64,000 nucleotides of DNA from DASVHS01 sp035468985 (lineage in GTDB: Bacteria > Acidobacteriota > Thermoanaerobaculia > Gp7-AA8), in assembly GCA_035468985.1 (NCBI GenBank), contig DATISF010000069.1:18059-82058 (forward strand). Reading direction: 5' to 3'. Below are positions 25,524-33,713 of the stretch, one piece after another. Position numbers and translations under genes: made by a program. Positions within the stretch are counted from its first letter, which is position 1. Every line of letters starts with the position of its first letter. The notes under the pieces are model-generated. The model ran no database searches, was not told the DNA's origin, and saw only the letters and a program-made list of their open reading frames with translations.

Positions 25524-26048
25524 TCAGGGGCAGGGTTCCTGCTTTTTCGTGGTGAGCTTCGACGCTGCCTTCATCGAAATCCTTACCGTGGCCCGGACGG
25601 GCGTGCCGTTCGGCAGAAACATGGTGTACTTCGTCGACACGGAATCGAGCACACCCTTGAAGCCGGGAAGCTCGTTGCTGCCCCAGACGACCTGCACCAT
25701 CGGGGGCCGCTGCAGATCGGGATCGATCGCCGTCAAGGTTTCGAGCGGTCTGACGTATTTGTCGTAGACACTCTCTTTTGATTCGAAGGTGTCAAACGCC
25801 AGATCGAACGAGAGCGATTTCGGATCGCCGCTGGAAAACTCGAGCGTTGGAGCATCGCCTTCGGAATCCCTCCTCGGTTCCCACGTCGCCGGCGCCGTCG
25901 TCGTGATCTCCGACGCTTCGAGCAGAAAGACCTGCGACTTTCCCTCCAGCCGGAAGAGCCTGAGCATCGCCGTGGCGTTCTTCTGCGCGAACGCGCCCCC
26001 GGCGATCACCAGGATCGCGATCAGGACGACAATGGTCCGCCTGGTCAT
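25524..26048 (-). CDS. Secreted protein with contractile-injection-system tube (CIS_tube) domain
   Basis: 174 residues from the ATG at 26048 (GGAG site). Residues 1-21 are a signal peptide ('IVVLIAILVIAGGAFAQ'). Residues about 50-165 match the pattern of the CIS tube/adaptor domain (Afp7/PVC7 N-terminal region): 'LSFDLAFDTFESKESV', 'VRPLETLTA', 'RPPMVQVVWGSNELPGFKGV', 'STKYTMFLPNGTPVRATVRI'. In known systems this domain adapts the inner tube to the baseplate, usually with a LysM tail and no signal peptide. Here LysM is absent, a signal peptide is present, and no sheath, spike or ATPase gene is nearby. Function is unknown; it may be an exapted fold. The family call rests on pattern recognition and needs a profile search. 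Confidence 0.65.
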   Translation of the reverse strand: MTRRTIVVLIAILVIAGGAFAQKNATAMLRLFRLEGKSQVFLLEASEITTTAPATWEPRRDSEGDAPTLEFSSGDPKSLSFDLAFDTFESKESVYDKYVRPLETLTAIDPDLQRPPMVQVVWGSNELPGFKGVLDSVSTKYTMFLPNGTPVRATVRISMKAASKLTTKKQEPCP

Positions 26049-26115
26049 CGATGACTCCTTCGGCTGTGAGAACAACTGTATCCGAAACATCAGGCTCGCG
26101 CAGCAGGCTGACGGG

Positions 26116-26490
26116 ATGCGGCGCACGATCGGCGTCCTCCTTCTGCTCGCTGGGTCCTTCGCATCGATTGCCGGAGGACTGCTTGCCCTTGTCTCGCAAC
26201 CGCTCTGAACCAATCCGAACGTGAGCACCGCTGCGGAGCTCGAGCCGTACCTCGTCCCGACCTGTGCCCGGATGCTGACGATCAAGGATGGGGCGCCGGT
26301 TGTTCCGTGACGAGTGGCAGGTCCCGCCGCGAGCCCGGACGGTTACGCCATCGCCAGCGCCGGGAGAGACGGAATCCGGTAGCGGCCGCATCTGCGCGAT
26401 GACACGCGTGTGGCGACAACCGATTTCAACGACGATCTCGTTTACGGCAACGGTGAGTTCGTGCGGTCCCGGACAGCGGCCCACATCTCG
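26116..26490 (+). pseudogene. Decayed GspG/type IV pseudopilin-like gene
   Basis: One frame reads 'MRRTIGVLLLLAGSFASIAG...', a stop, '...AAELEPYLVPTCARMLTIKD', a stop, '...SPDGYAIASAGRDGIR', a stop, then 'DDTRVATTDFNDDLVYGNGE'. The segments 'LEPYLVPTYxRxLxxKDGWG', 'Y-x-I-x-S-x-G-x-DG' and 'TTDFxxDLVxxNGxF' are typical of GspG-like proteins of Acidobacteriota. Three in-frame stops (near 26206, 26308 and 26380) and loss of the Trp-Gly after 'KDG' show it is non-functional. This fills the otherwise empty stretch between the CIS-tube gene and the thioredoxin-like gene. Confidence 0.55.
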
Positions 26491-26506
26491 AAAGAGCGGC
26501 TGGGTA

Positions 26507-27655
26507 TCAGTTCGTTCTTTGGCGAGTCTTCATCTCATTCAACGCATTCGTGATGAATTTGACGTTCCGATCGCGCGCGCCGGGCGTAACGATCGTTCGC
26601 GCGGCATCGAGGGCTTTCTCGAGTGCCACGCGGGCCCCTCCCGCATCCCCCATGCCCATCAAAGCCTCGGCTTTCGTGCGCAGAAGCCAGCTTCGGCCGA
26701 GAGGTCCGGTCACGTGCGCGAGACCTCGGTCGCATGCGGCGATGGCGTCGTCGTAGCGTTTCGCCTCGATCTCCATCTGGGCCACGCGCAGCGAGGCGTT
26801 GTAATTGGCGGGCATGACCCGCTCCGATGCGATCAACGCCGGCAGCACGCGCGCCGGATCGCCGAGGATTCCGGCGGCGTCGACGCGGGCGATGTCGAGT
26901 GCGCTCCGCTCGTCGTCGCTCGCCGGCGCTGTCGCATCGATCTCGTGCAGCCATCGATCGCCCCATCGCATGACGGTTGCGCGATCTCCTCTTGCGTTCG
27001 CTGAGTCCATCAGCGTCTGATAAATCTGGAAACGGTGGTCGCGTAGGATCGACGGTAACGTGACCGCTTCGGCTGCGAGCGGCTCGAGCACCTGCCGTGC
27101 ACGCTCGGCCCATGCGGCCGTCCCTCCCTGATTCGCACTCATCAATCCAGCTAGTACGACGCGCGCGAACGCCGAATTGCGCGGCATGTGCGGCGCTTCG
27201 GCAGCGGCGGCAGCCGCGGACGCAGCCCAGTCGCCGGCAGCCATCAGCGTCCACGCATCCGGGCCGCTCGCTCCGGAGTGCCCGTCGAGAAACACCACGA
27301 GCTCGGGAACCGTGAGGCCGCCTGACTGCCGCGCCAGCGCGCGCTCGTTCACCGGATCGATGACGAAGAGCGAAGGTGTGTACGCCACGTTGTGCAGCGT
27401 CAGAAAGTGTTTGTTCTCAGGCTTGTCGAAATCGAGCTCGAGCCAGACGAACCGTCCGGCGTACCCGGCGAGACGGGGATCAGTCATCTCCGCTCGCATC
27501 AGGCGGCACGAGTATCACCACGGCGCCCAGACGTCCACGAACAGCGGTACGTGCCGCTGAATCGCCTCGGCGCGCGCTTTCGGATAGTTGTCGTGGAGGA
27601 TCGGCAGATGCGCCGTCGCAATGGTCGAGAGCAACAGGCAGGTGGCGAGATTCAT
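26507..27655 (-). CDS. Thioredoxin-fold/TPR protein with in-frame UGA at UxxC; candidate selenoprotein
   Basis: Reading from the ATG at 27655 gives a likely signal peptide ('MNLATCLLLSTIATA'), then 'VPLFVDVWAPW', a single UGA (27517-27515) and 'YSCRLMRAEMT', continuing in the same frame to 26507. If UGA is read, the protein is 382 residues. The UGA is codon 47, exactly where the first cysteine of the thioredoxin CxxC motif belongs (C50 is the second). The thioredoxin-like domain runs to about 130 ('YTPSLFVIDPVNE') and the rest is helical TPR-like. UxxC is a known selenoprotein redox motif. A hairpin lies just downstream. The alternative is a TGC-to-TGA nonsense mutation. No sel genes are in the window. 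It is divergent from the MocR gene. Confidence 0.6.
27468..27497 (-). promoter_or_regulatory. Candidate bacterial SECIS hairpin
   Basis: In the mRNA this lies 18-47 nucleotides after the UGA. It pairs GCGAG-CGG-(A)-GAU with AUC-(C)-CCG-(U)-CUCGC around a five-base loop GACUG: 11 base pairs, one A/C mismatch and one bulged U. From memory, bacterial SECIS elements place the apical loop roughly 16-37 nucleotides after UGA with a G among the first loop bases; this hairpin fits (loop G at +30). Chance hairpins are common in GC-rich DNA, so the support is moderate. Confidence 0.4.
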
Positions 27656-27734
27656 GGCGCGATCGTACGGAGCGAACGGCCCGATCTCCAGATCCGATTT
27701 CGACCCGTAGAATAGGCCATTCCGGAGGTCGAGC

Positions 27735-29187
27735 TTGCGCAAACCACGAGGAGTACTCCTGCCGCCGGTCGCCCGCGGGCGGGTGCGGCGCGGCGATGTG
27801 TATCGCGCGCTTCGAGCGGCCATTCTCGAAGGCGTGCTGCGGCCGGGTGAGCGCCTCCCTTCCAGCCGGCAGGCCGCGGCCGACTACGGCGTCTCACGGG
27901 GGATGGTGGACGAAGTCTTCGCGCAGCTGAGCGAAGAGGGATTTCTCGATCGCGCCGTCGGACGGGGAACCTTCGTTTCGAGATCGCTCGCTGGGTTGAG
28001 CGTGCCCGCGAGACGCGCCGGCCGCAAGCCGCCCGCCGGCCCGTCGCGACGCGGCGCGACGATCGCAGCGAACGCCGCCTGCCGCGAACCGCTGCTGCCC
28101 CGTCCCTTCAATGCCGGCACCGCCGACACGAGCGAGTTCCCATGGAAGGTCTGGCAGCGGATGCAGGGACGCGCGCTGCGCGAGCTCGGGGCGTCGGCCT
28201 TCGAGTTCGCCGATCCGCGCGGGCTGCCCGAACTTCGCGCCGCATTGGCTCGATATCTCGCGCAATTCCGCGGACTGCGCTGCAGCGCATCGCAAGTGAT
28301 CGTCTTCAGCAGCGCGCAGCAGGCGCTCTACGCGCTTGCGCTCCTTCTCCTCGATCCCGGCGACGGCGTTTGGATCGAAGATCCCTGCTACCTCGGCGCC
28401 CGGGCAGCGTTCGGGATCACCGGCGCGAACATGACGCCGGTGCCGGTCGACGACCAAGGTCTCATCGTCGACGCCGGAATTCGCCGCGCGCGGCGCGCCC
28501 GCCTCGCGTATGTCACGCCGCCGCATCAATATCCCACCGGCGTCGCGCTCAGTCTCGACCGGCGGATCGCCCTGCTCGACTGGGCCTCGCGCAACGACTC
28601 GTGGATCGTCGAAGACGACTACGACGGCCAGTTCCGCTACGAGGGTCAGCCGCTCACGCCGCTCTACTCGCTCGATCCGCACGGGCGCGTTCTCTACATC
28701 GGCACGCTGAACAAGGCGATGTTCGTCTCGCTCCGACTCGCCTATGCCGTGGTGCCGGAGGATCTGGTCGAGCCGCTCGCGAACGTGCGCACGCAGCTCG
28801 ATGGATTCACTCCGGCCGTGTCGCAGATGGCGATGACCCTGTTCATGGAGGAAGGACATTTCTCCTCGCACCTGCGGAGGGATGCGTAGCGCGTACGGAG
28901 CGAAGAGGAAGGAGCTCGTGGAGCGACTGGAACCCGTCAGGTCGCATGGTTGGACCTGGCCCGACAACGGCGCGGGGATGCATCTGCTCCTGCGTCATCG
29001 TTCGGGCGCATCCGTGCGTCGCGTGGCCGCGGCGAGCTCTCTCGCTCTGGCGCTGCTCAGCACGTACCGGACAACGCCCTCGCGCGACGACGGCCTGTTC
29101 CTCCGATTCGGCGCTCTCGGCATGGCAGCGCTTCGAGCCGGTGCGGAAGAACTGCTCGCCGCCATATCCGCCACGAAACTTCCATAA
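27735..29187 (+). pseudogene. MocR/PdxR-type GntR regulator interrupted by a +1 frameshift
   Basis: The TTG start at 27735 has a GGAGG site. The first frame encodes a GntR winged helix (about 5-75, 'SSRQAAADYGVSRGMVDEVF') and most of an aminotransferase-like domain with 'VTPPHQYPTGVALS', 'EDDYDGQFRYEGQPL' and the PLP-lysine region 'YIGTLNKAMF'. It ends prematurely at 28889 after 'SSHLRRDA'. Removing one G from the GGG run near 28876-28880 restores the standard continuation 'RRMRSAYGAKRKELVERL' to 29187. MocR proteins are PLP-sensing regulators, often acting on a divergent gene; here that would be the thioredoxin-like gene 79 bp away. It is either a recent pseudogene or a one-base sequence error. 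Confidence 0.8.
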
Positions 29188-29229
29188 ATCCCCCAAGACT
29201 CGCGACCACGCGCAGGCGATATTGATTCG

Positions 29230-29830
29230 CGTGAACAACTGTTACGATGATCGGCGTCCATTGCAACAACTAGCGGGTCGCGTGCTGATCACGCTGCTGA
29301 TCATGCTCGCTTCGCGCGCGCAGGCGGAGGTCGCCGCGGCGCGAAAGCCGTGGCATGCCACTGTTCCCGCTCCACGCCCCGGCCTTCCGGCGGTGACGCT
29401 CGACCTCGGCTATCCCGGTCCGTACATCCCGGCCGTGAACACGCCGGTCGCCCTCTTCGCCACCGCCTCCGATGTCCCGTTCGACGGCTTCATCGGATTT
29501 CACTTTGCCGTGGGCGGGCGGCGGACGATCGACACGCCGGTGATCGCTCGCGCCACCTTGAGACCGCGCCAGCCGTGGACGTTCCAGACGATCGTGACGA
29601 TGCGCAGGTGGGGCGCTCCTCCGGACAACGGCGCGCGTCCGCGAGAGCTCGTGGTGGAGTGGCGCAACCGCGCGATGGAGATCATCGATTCGCAGAGCGC
29701 CGGCACACCGCCGTGGACGACGTTCGGCGACGAGCTGCGGCCTCTCCGCATCATCGAACCGGACGAGCAAACGATCAGCGCACTCGGTGGTGAGGCACAC
29801 ATCGAACGCGCGGATGCCCTGCCGGACCGC
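29230..29830 (+). pseudogene. Truncated secreted protein of unknown function
   Basis: Good codon bias in one frame from about 29282: a hydrophobic start ('VLITLLIMLASRAQAEVAAA') then 'LDLGYPGPYIPAVNTPVALF', 'FDGFIGFHFAVGGRRTIDTP' and 'RPLRIIEPDEQTISALGGEA'. After 'ADALPDRS' (about 29830) the sequence loses protein-like character, yet no stop occurs before the next gene's ATG in the same frame. I read this as an exported protein that has lost its C-terminal part. A short stretch in another frame just before 29920 ('EDPRLAVAAERRKARLRSLL', then a stop) may be what remains of another coding tail. The start is uncertain (GTG at 29230 or 29282). Confidence 0.4.
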
Positions 29831-29926
29831 AGTCCGCGGCGGCCGAAGATCCGAGGCTCGCCGTGGCGGCGGAACGACGAAAGGCGCGATTGCGGTCGCT
29901 GCTCGATTCATTGTGATAATGAGGCG

Positions 29927-30562
29927 ATGCGTGTCGTCTTCGACCGCTTTGCCTTCGACTCCGACCGGCGCGAGCTCCACGATGGCACGCAACCGGTGCA
30001 TCTCGGACCGAAGGCCTTTCGCCTCCTCGAGATCCTGATCGAGAACTCCCCGCGCGCTCTCGCGAAGCAGGAGCTCTACGAATCCATCTGGCAGGACACG
30101 GTCGTCGATGAATCAAATCTGGCCGGATTGATCAACGAGATCCGCACGGCCCTCGGCGACCGCTCGCGGAAGCCTCGCTTCATCCGCACCGTGCACGGAT
30201 TCGGATACGCGTTCAGCGGCCACGTCAAAGACGAGGCCGCGCAACCCCCGGCCGGTTTCGTGTTCTTTCACGGACGCGAGATTCCGCTGCAGGCGGGAGT
30301 CAATGTGCTCGGCCGCGATGCGTCCGCCGACGTGCAGATCGACGACTCAACAGTGTCGCGAAGACACGCGGCGATCGAGATTCGCGCGGACTCCGTGATC
30401 CTCAAGGATCTGGAAAGCAAGAACGGGACGTTCCTCGACGGCCACAGGCTCATAGCGCCCGTTCCGCTCCGCGAAGGCCAGACCTTCGTCCTCGGCGACG
30501 CGTCGGTCGTCTTCCGGCGATCGCGCGGGCCCGGCTCGACGGTCACCCTCGCCAACGAATAA
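29927..30562 (+). CDS. Winged-helix (OmpR-type) DNA-binding protein with FHA domain
   Basis: 211 residues. Residues 1-100 are a Trans_reg_C winged helix ('VHLGPKAFRLLEILIEN', 'SNLAGLINEIRTALGDRSRK', 'FIRTVHGFGYAFSG'). Residues about 110-205 are a forkhead-associated domain with the phosphothreonine-binding signature: 'LGRDASADVQI', 'SRRHAAIEI' and 'SKNGTFLDGHRL'. The likely role is a transcription regulator recruited or switched by Ser/Thr phosphorylation. No Ser/Thr kinase gene lies in the window. The reading frame upstream is open without a stop, but the ATG at 29927 preceded by GAGG is the natural start. Confidence 0.85.
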   Translation: MRVVFDRFAFDSDRRELHDGTQPVHLGPKAFRLLEILIENSPRALAKQELYESIWQDTVVDESNLAGLINEIRTALGDRSRKPRFIRTVHGFGYAFSGHVKDEAAQPPAGFVFFHGREIPLQAGVNVLGRDASADVQIDDSTVSRRHAAIEIRADSVILKDLESKNGTFLDGHRLIAPVPLREGQTFVLGDASVVFRRSRGPGSTVTLANE

Positions 30563-30583
30563 GATCGCCGCGAGGTGCAGAAC

Positions 30584-32071
30584 ATGACGTTCCGGAAGAT
30601 CGCCACGGCATTCGCAGCGCTCATCATCCTTGGCGCGGGCTCGTCCTACGCCGCAAATGATTTGGCCGACATCCGCGCCGAGATCACCAAACGGCACGAT
30701 GAGGCGGTCAGGCGTCTGCAGGACTGGATTGCCCTTCCCTCGATCGCGGCGGAAAATCGCAACTACCCGGCAGGCGCCGAGTACATGGCCAAGCTCGCCC
30801 GCGACGCGGGATTCCAGCAGTCGACGATCATCAATACGGACGGGAAGCCGGGCGTCTTTGCGACGCTCGACGCCGGAGCGAAGAAGACCGTCGGCCTCTA
30901 CTTCATGTACGACGTCAAGCAGTTCGATCCGGCCGAGTGGACCTCGCCGCCGCTCGATGCGCGCATCGTCGACAAGCCGGGAATCGGCAAGGCAGTCATG
31001 GGACGGGGCGCGGTGAATCAGAAGGGACCGGAGTCGGCGTTGCTGGCGGCGCTGCACGCCATTCGCGGCGCCGGGAAGAAGATGCCGGTGAATCTCGTGC
31101 TCGTCGCCGAGGGTGAAGAGGAAATCGGCTCTCCGCACATCGGCCAGATCGTGCACCGGCCCGAGGTGGAGGCGGCACTCCGCAAGACTTCCGGCGTGTT
31201 CATGCCGGCAGCGTCGCAGGATCTCGACGGCATTGTCACCGTGAGCCTCGGCGCGAAAGGCGTGATCGAGCTGGAGCTGGTCTCGAGCGGCGAGAAGTGG
31301 GGACGCGGCCCGGCGAAGGACATCCATTCTTCACTGAAGGCGATGGTCGACAGCCCGGCGTGGCGCCTGGTCAAGGCGCTCGACACACTGGTGTCGGCGG
31401 ACGGCAACACGATCACGATCGACAACTATCCGCAGCCGCGGCCGATGACCGCCGAGGAAAAGGCGATGATCGACACGGCGGCGAAGCGGCGCAGCGAAGT
31501 GCAGTCGAAAAAATCGCTCAGCGTGCAGCACTGGATCGACGATCTTCCGTGGGAGCAGGCCAATGAACGTCTCGAATCGCAGCCGACGGTGAACATCGAA
31601 GGTCTCGTCGGCGGCTACACCGGGCCGGGCGGCAAGACCGTCCTTCCCCATCGTGCCGTGGCGAAGATGGACATGCGCCTCGTTCCCGACATGAAAGTGC
31701 CCGAGGCGGTCGCCGCGCTGAAAGCGCATCTCGCCAAGCGCGGCTTCGCCGATCTCGAGGTCAATGTCACCGGCGCGTACAACCCGACGAGCACTCCGGC
31801 GAGCGCGCCGCTGATCCAGTCGCAGATTGCCGTCCTCAAACGGGCCGGCATCGATCCCGTGCTCTGGCCGCGCAACGCCGGTTCGTATCCCGGTTACGTC
31901 TTCACCGACCCGCCGCTCAGCCTCGCCTCCGGCCATTTCGGCCTCGGCCACGGCAGCGGCGCGCATGCGCCGGACGAGTATTACGTGATCGAGTCGACGA
32001 ATCCGAGCGTGCAGGGGTACGACGGCGCGGTGATGTCGTTCGTCGAGTATCTGTACGAGCTGGCGAAGTAG
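30584..32071 (+). CDS. M20-family metallopeptidase-like protein, exported, atypical metal site
   Basis: 495 residues from the ATG at 30584 (GAGG site). The signal peptide ends near 'SSYAAND'. It has M20/M25/M40 architecture with a catalytic domain and an inserted dimerisation domain (about 215-370). Expected metal motifs are altered: the usual H-x-D is M108-Y-D110 ('LYFMYDVKQFDP') and the bridging Asp in 'GRGASDDKGP' is N145 ('GRGAVNQKGP'). The glutamates in 'AEGEEEIGSPH' and the C-terminal His ('GAHAPDEYYVIE') are kept. Two of the five zinc ligands are therefore replaced, so it may use a different metal arrangement or not be a peptidase. The rest is well conserved and not decayed. Confidence 0.82.
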   Translation: MTFRKIATAFAALIILGAGSSYAANDLADIRAEITKRHDEAVRRLQDWIALPSIAAENRNYPAGAEYMAKLARDAGFQQSTIINTDGKPGVFATLDAGAKKTVGLYFMYDVKQFDPAEWTSPPLDARIVDKPGIGKAVMGRGAVNQKGPESALLAALHAIRGAGKKMPVNLVLVAEGEEEIGSPHIGQIVHRPEVEAALRKTSGVFMPAASQDLDGIVTVSLGAKGVIELELVSSGEKWGRGPAKDIHSSLKAMVDSPAWRLVKALDTLVSADGNTITIDNYPQPRPMTAEEKAMIDTAAKRRSEVQSKKSLSVQHWIDDLPWEQANERLESQPTVNIEGLVGGYTGPGGKTVLPHRAVAKMDMRLVPDMKVPEAVAALKAHLAKRGFADLEVNVTGAYNPTSTPASAPLIQSQIAVLKRAGIDPVLWPRNAGSYPGYVFTDPPLSLASGHFGLGHGSGAHAPDEYYVIESTNPSVQGYDGAVMSFVEYLYELAK

Positions 32072-32127
32072 GCGACCCGCAAACAACTCCGGTCACCTCT
32101 CACCGTTCTGCGGGAAGATAGCGGCGC

Positions 32128-33599
32128 ATGACGACTGACGATCGGCAGCCCTCGAAGACTCTCGGATTCACGACGCTCTTCCTCATCGAGATGTGGGAGA
32201 GGTTCGGCTACTACGGCATGACCGCCGTGGTCGTGCTGTTCATGGTGCAGCAGCTCGGATACACGGACGATCGCGCCAATCTCACGTTCGGCGCGTTTGC
32301 GGCGCTGGCCTACGCTGTTCCGGCGGTCGGCGGCTGGATCGGGGACAAGCTTCTGGGAAGCCGCCGCACGACCGTCCTCGGCTCGGTCGTCCTGGCCATC
32401 GGGTACACGCTGTTGGCGATCCCGAACCGGCCCGAGCTCCTCTTCCCCGCGCGCTCGTTGCGGTCGGCGGCGGCATCTTCAAAGCCAATCCGGCGAACCT
32501 GATCTCGAAACTCTATGAAGGCGACGCCGCGAAGATCGACAGCGCCTTCACGATGTACTACATGGCCGTCAACGTCGGCGCCACGGCCTCGCAGCTCGCC
32601 ACGCCGCTGATCGCCATCAAGTACGGCTGGCACGTGGCATTCGGCATCTGCGCGGCGGGCCTGGTCATCGGCATCATCAATTACCTCGTCATGCGGCGCT
32701 ATCTCGCGCATGTCGGATCGGAGCCTGATTTCAGGCCGCTCGACATGACGAAGCTCGTCGTGGTGATCGTCGGCATCGCCATCGGGGCGGTTCTCGTGGC
32801 GTTCATCATTCAGAACCGGACCGTGGCCCGAGCAATCGTCGTGCTGGCCTTCATCATCATGCTGGCGATCTTCGGAATCATGATGAAGAAGGGGACGGAG
32901 CGCGAGCGCAAAGGCCTGGCCGCCGTGCTGGTGCTCACCGCCCAGGGCATGGTGTTCTTCATCTTCTATCAGCAGATGTCGACCTCGCTGACGCTGTTCT
33001 CGCTGCGCAACGTCAATCTCGACTTCTATGGCTATCACGTTCCGGCCGGCCAGGTGCAGGCGCTCAACCCGATCTGGGTGTTCCTCCTCAGCCCTCCCCT
33101 GGCGTGGCTCTACAACGCGCTCGGCAAAGGAAAGGGAGACTTCCACATCGCCACGAAGTTCGCGATGGGATTCGCCATCCTGAGCCTCGGCTTCTTCGCG
33201 TACGGATTCAGTGGAAACTTCGCCGTCAACGGCAAGGTCTCGTTCTGATGGATGATCATCGGCTACGGGCTGCAGTCGCTCGGCGAGCTGCTGATCAGCG
33301 GGCTGGGACTGGCGGTGGTGGCGCGGTATGTCGGCCCGGCGCAGCGCGGCTTCCTGATGGGCGTCTGGTTCCTGTCGACCGGCATCTCGCAGTATCTCGG
33401 CAGCTACGTCGCCACGTACGCCAGCGTTCCGGAGAACGTGACCAATCCCGTCCAGACGCTGCCGCTTTACACGAATCTCTTCATCAAGCTCGGGATCGTC
33501 GCCGTGATCGGAACAGTGATCGCCGCCGCGCTGGTGCCGATGATGAAGCGCCTGTCGGTGGCCAGTCAGACGCCGACGGAGCAGGACGGCCGTGCCTGA
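32128..33599 (+). pseudogene. POT-family peptide/proton symporter, frameshifted and with a nonsense codon
   Basis: The first frame ('FTTLFLIEMWERFGYYGMTA' ... 'VVLAIGYTLLAIPNRPELLF') matches the N-terminal half of proton-dependent oligopeptide transporters. A one-base loss in the CCCCGCGCGCTC region (about 32445-32460) shifts the frame; the protein resumes as 'ALVAVGGGIFKANPANLISK' and runs to 33248. There, after 'NGKVSF', a TGA (33246-33248) replaces an expected TGG, after which 'WMIIGYGLQSLGELLISGLG' continues to 33599. Two independent lesions make this a pseudogene. POT transporters import di- and tripeptides; the M20-like peptidase gene just upstream suggests a former peptide-use pair. 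Confidence 0.85.
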
Positions 33600-33663
33600 C
33601 GGCGTTCCGGTCGACTGATCGCACGAACCGAAGCCTGTGTCGTTCGCCACATTGTTCGGTCCG

Positions 33664-33691
33664 TTGTGACTGAATCATTGTGTGTCACAAT
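33664..33691. promoter_or_regulatory. Nested inverted repeats upstream of the 1549-aa secreted protein
   Basis: ATTGTG-TGT-CACAAT (33677-33691) is a perfect dyad. The outer TTGTGAC (33664-33670) also pairs exactly with GTCACAA (33684-33690). The stacked TTGTG half-sites 23-50 bp before the start codon could be an operator or a leader hairpin. Confidence 0.35.
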
Positions 33692-33713
33692 GCGCCCCGT
33701 CCTTCCTCGATCC

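Noticed and set aside
25524..26490. Contractile injection or phage-tail gene cluster
   Set aside because: Only one CIS-type domain is found; no sheath, tube, spike, baseplate or ATPase gene is in the surrounding sequence.
27489..27506. Alternative shorter hairpin (CCGC/GCGG) after the UGA as the SECIS
   Set aside because: Only four pairs with a nine-base loop starting about 13 nucleotides after UGA; less stable than the hairpin at 27468-27497.
28142..30562. One 806-codon plus-strand protein
   Set aside because: Its first third is the wrong frame of the MocR gene, the middle is a secreted-protein remnant and only the last 211 codons form a normal protein.
33246..33248. TGA decoded as Trp in this genome (suggested by TGA at expected Trp in the POT and TonB-C remnants)
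   Set aside because: TGA ends many intact genes here through ATGA/GTGA overlaps (cheD, cheA, cheW and others), and both loci carry additional frameshifts.
33246..33248. Selenocysteine at the POT transporter UGA
   Set aside because: Homologues have Trp there, not Cys, and the gene is already frameshifted.
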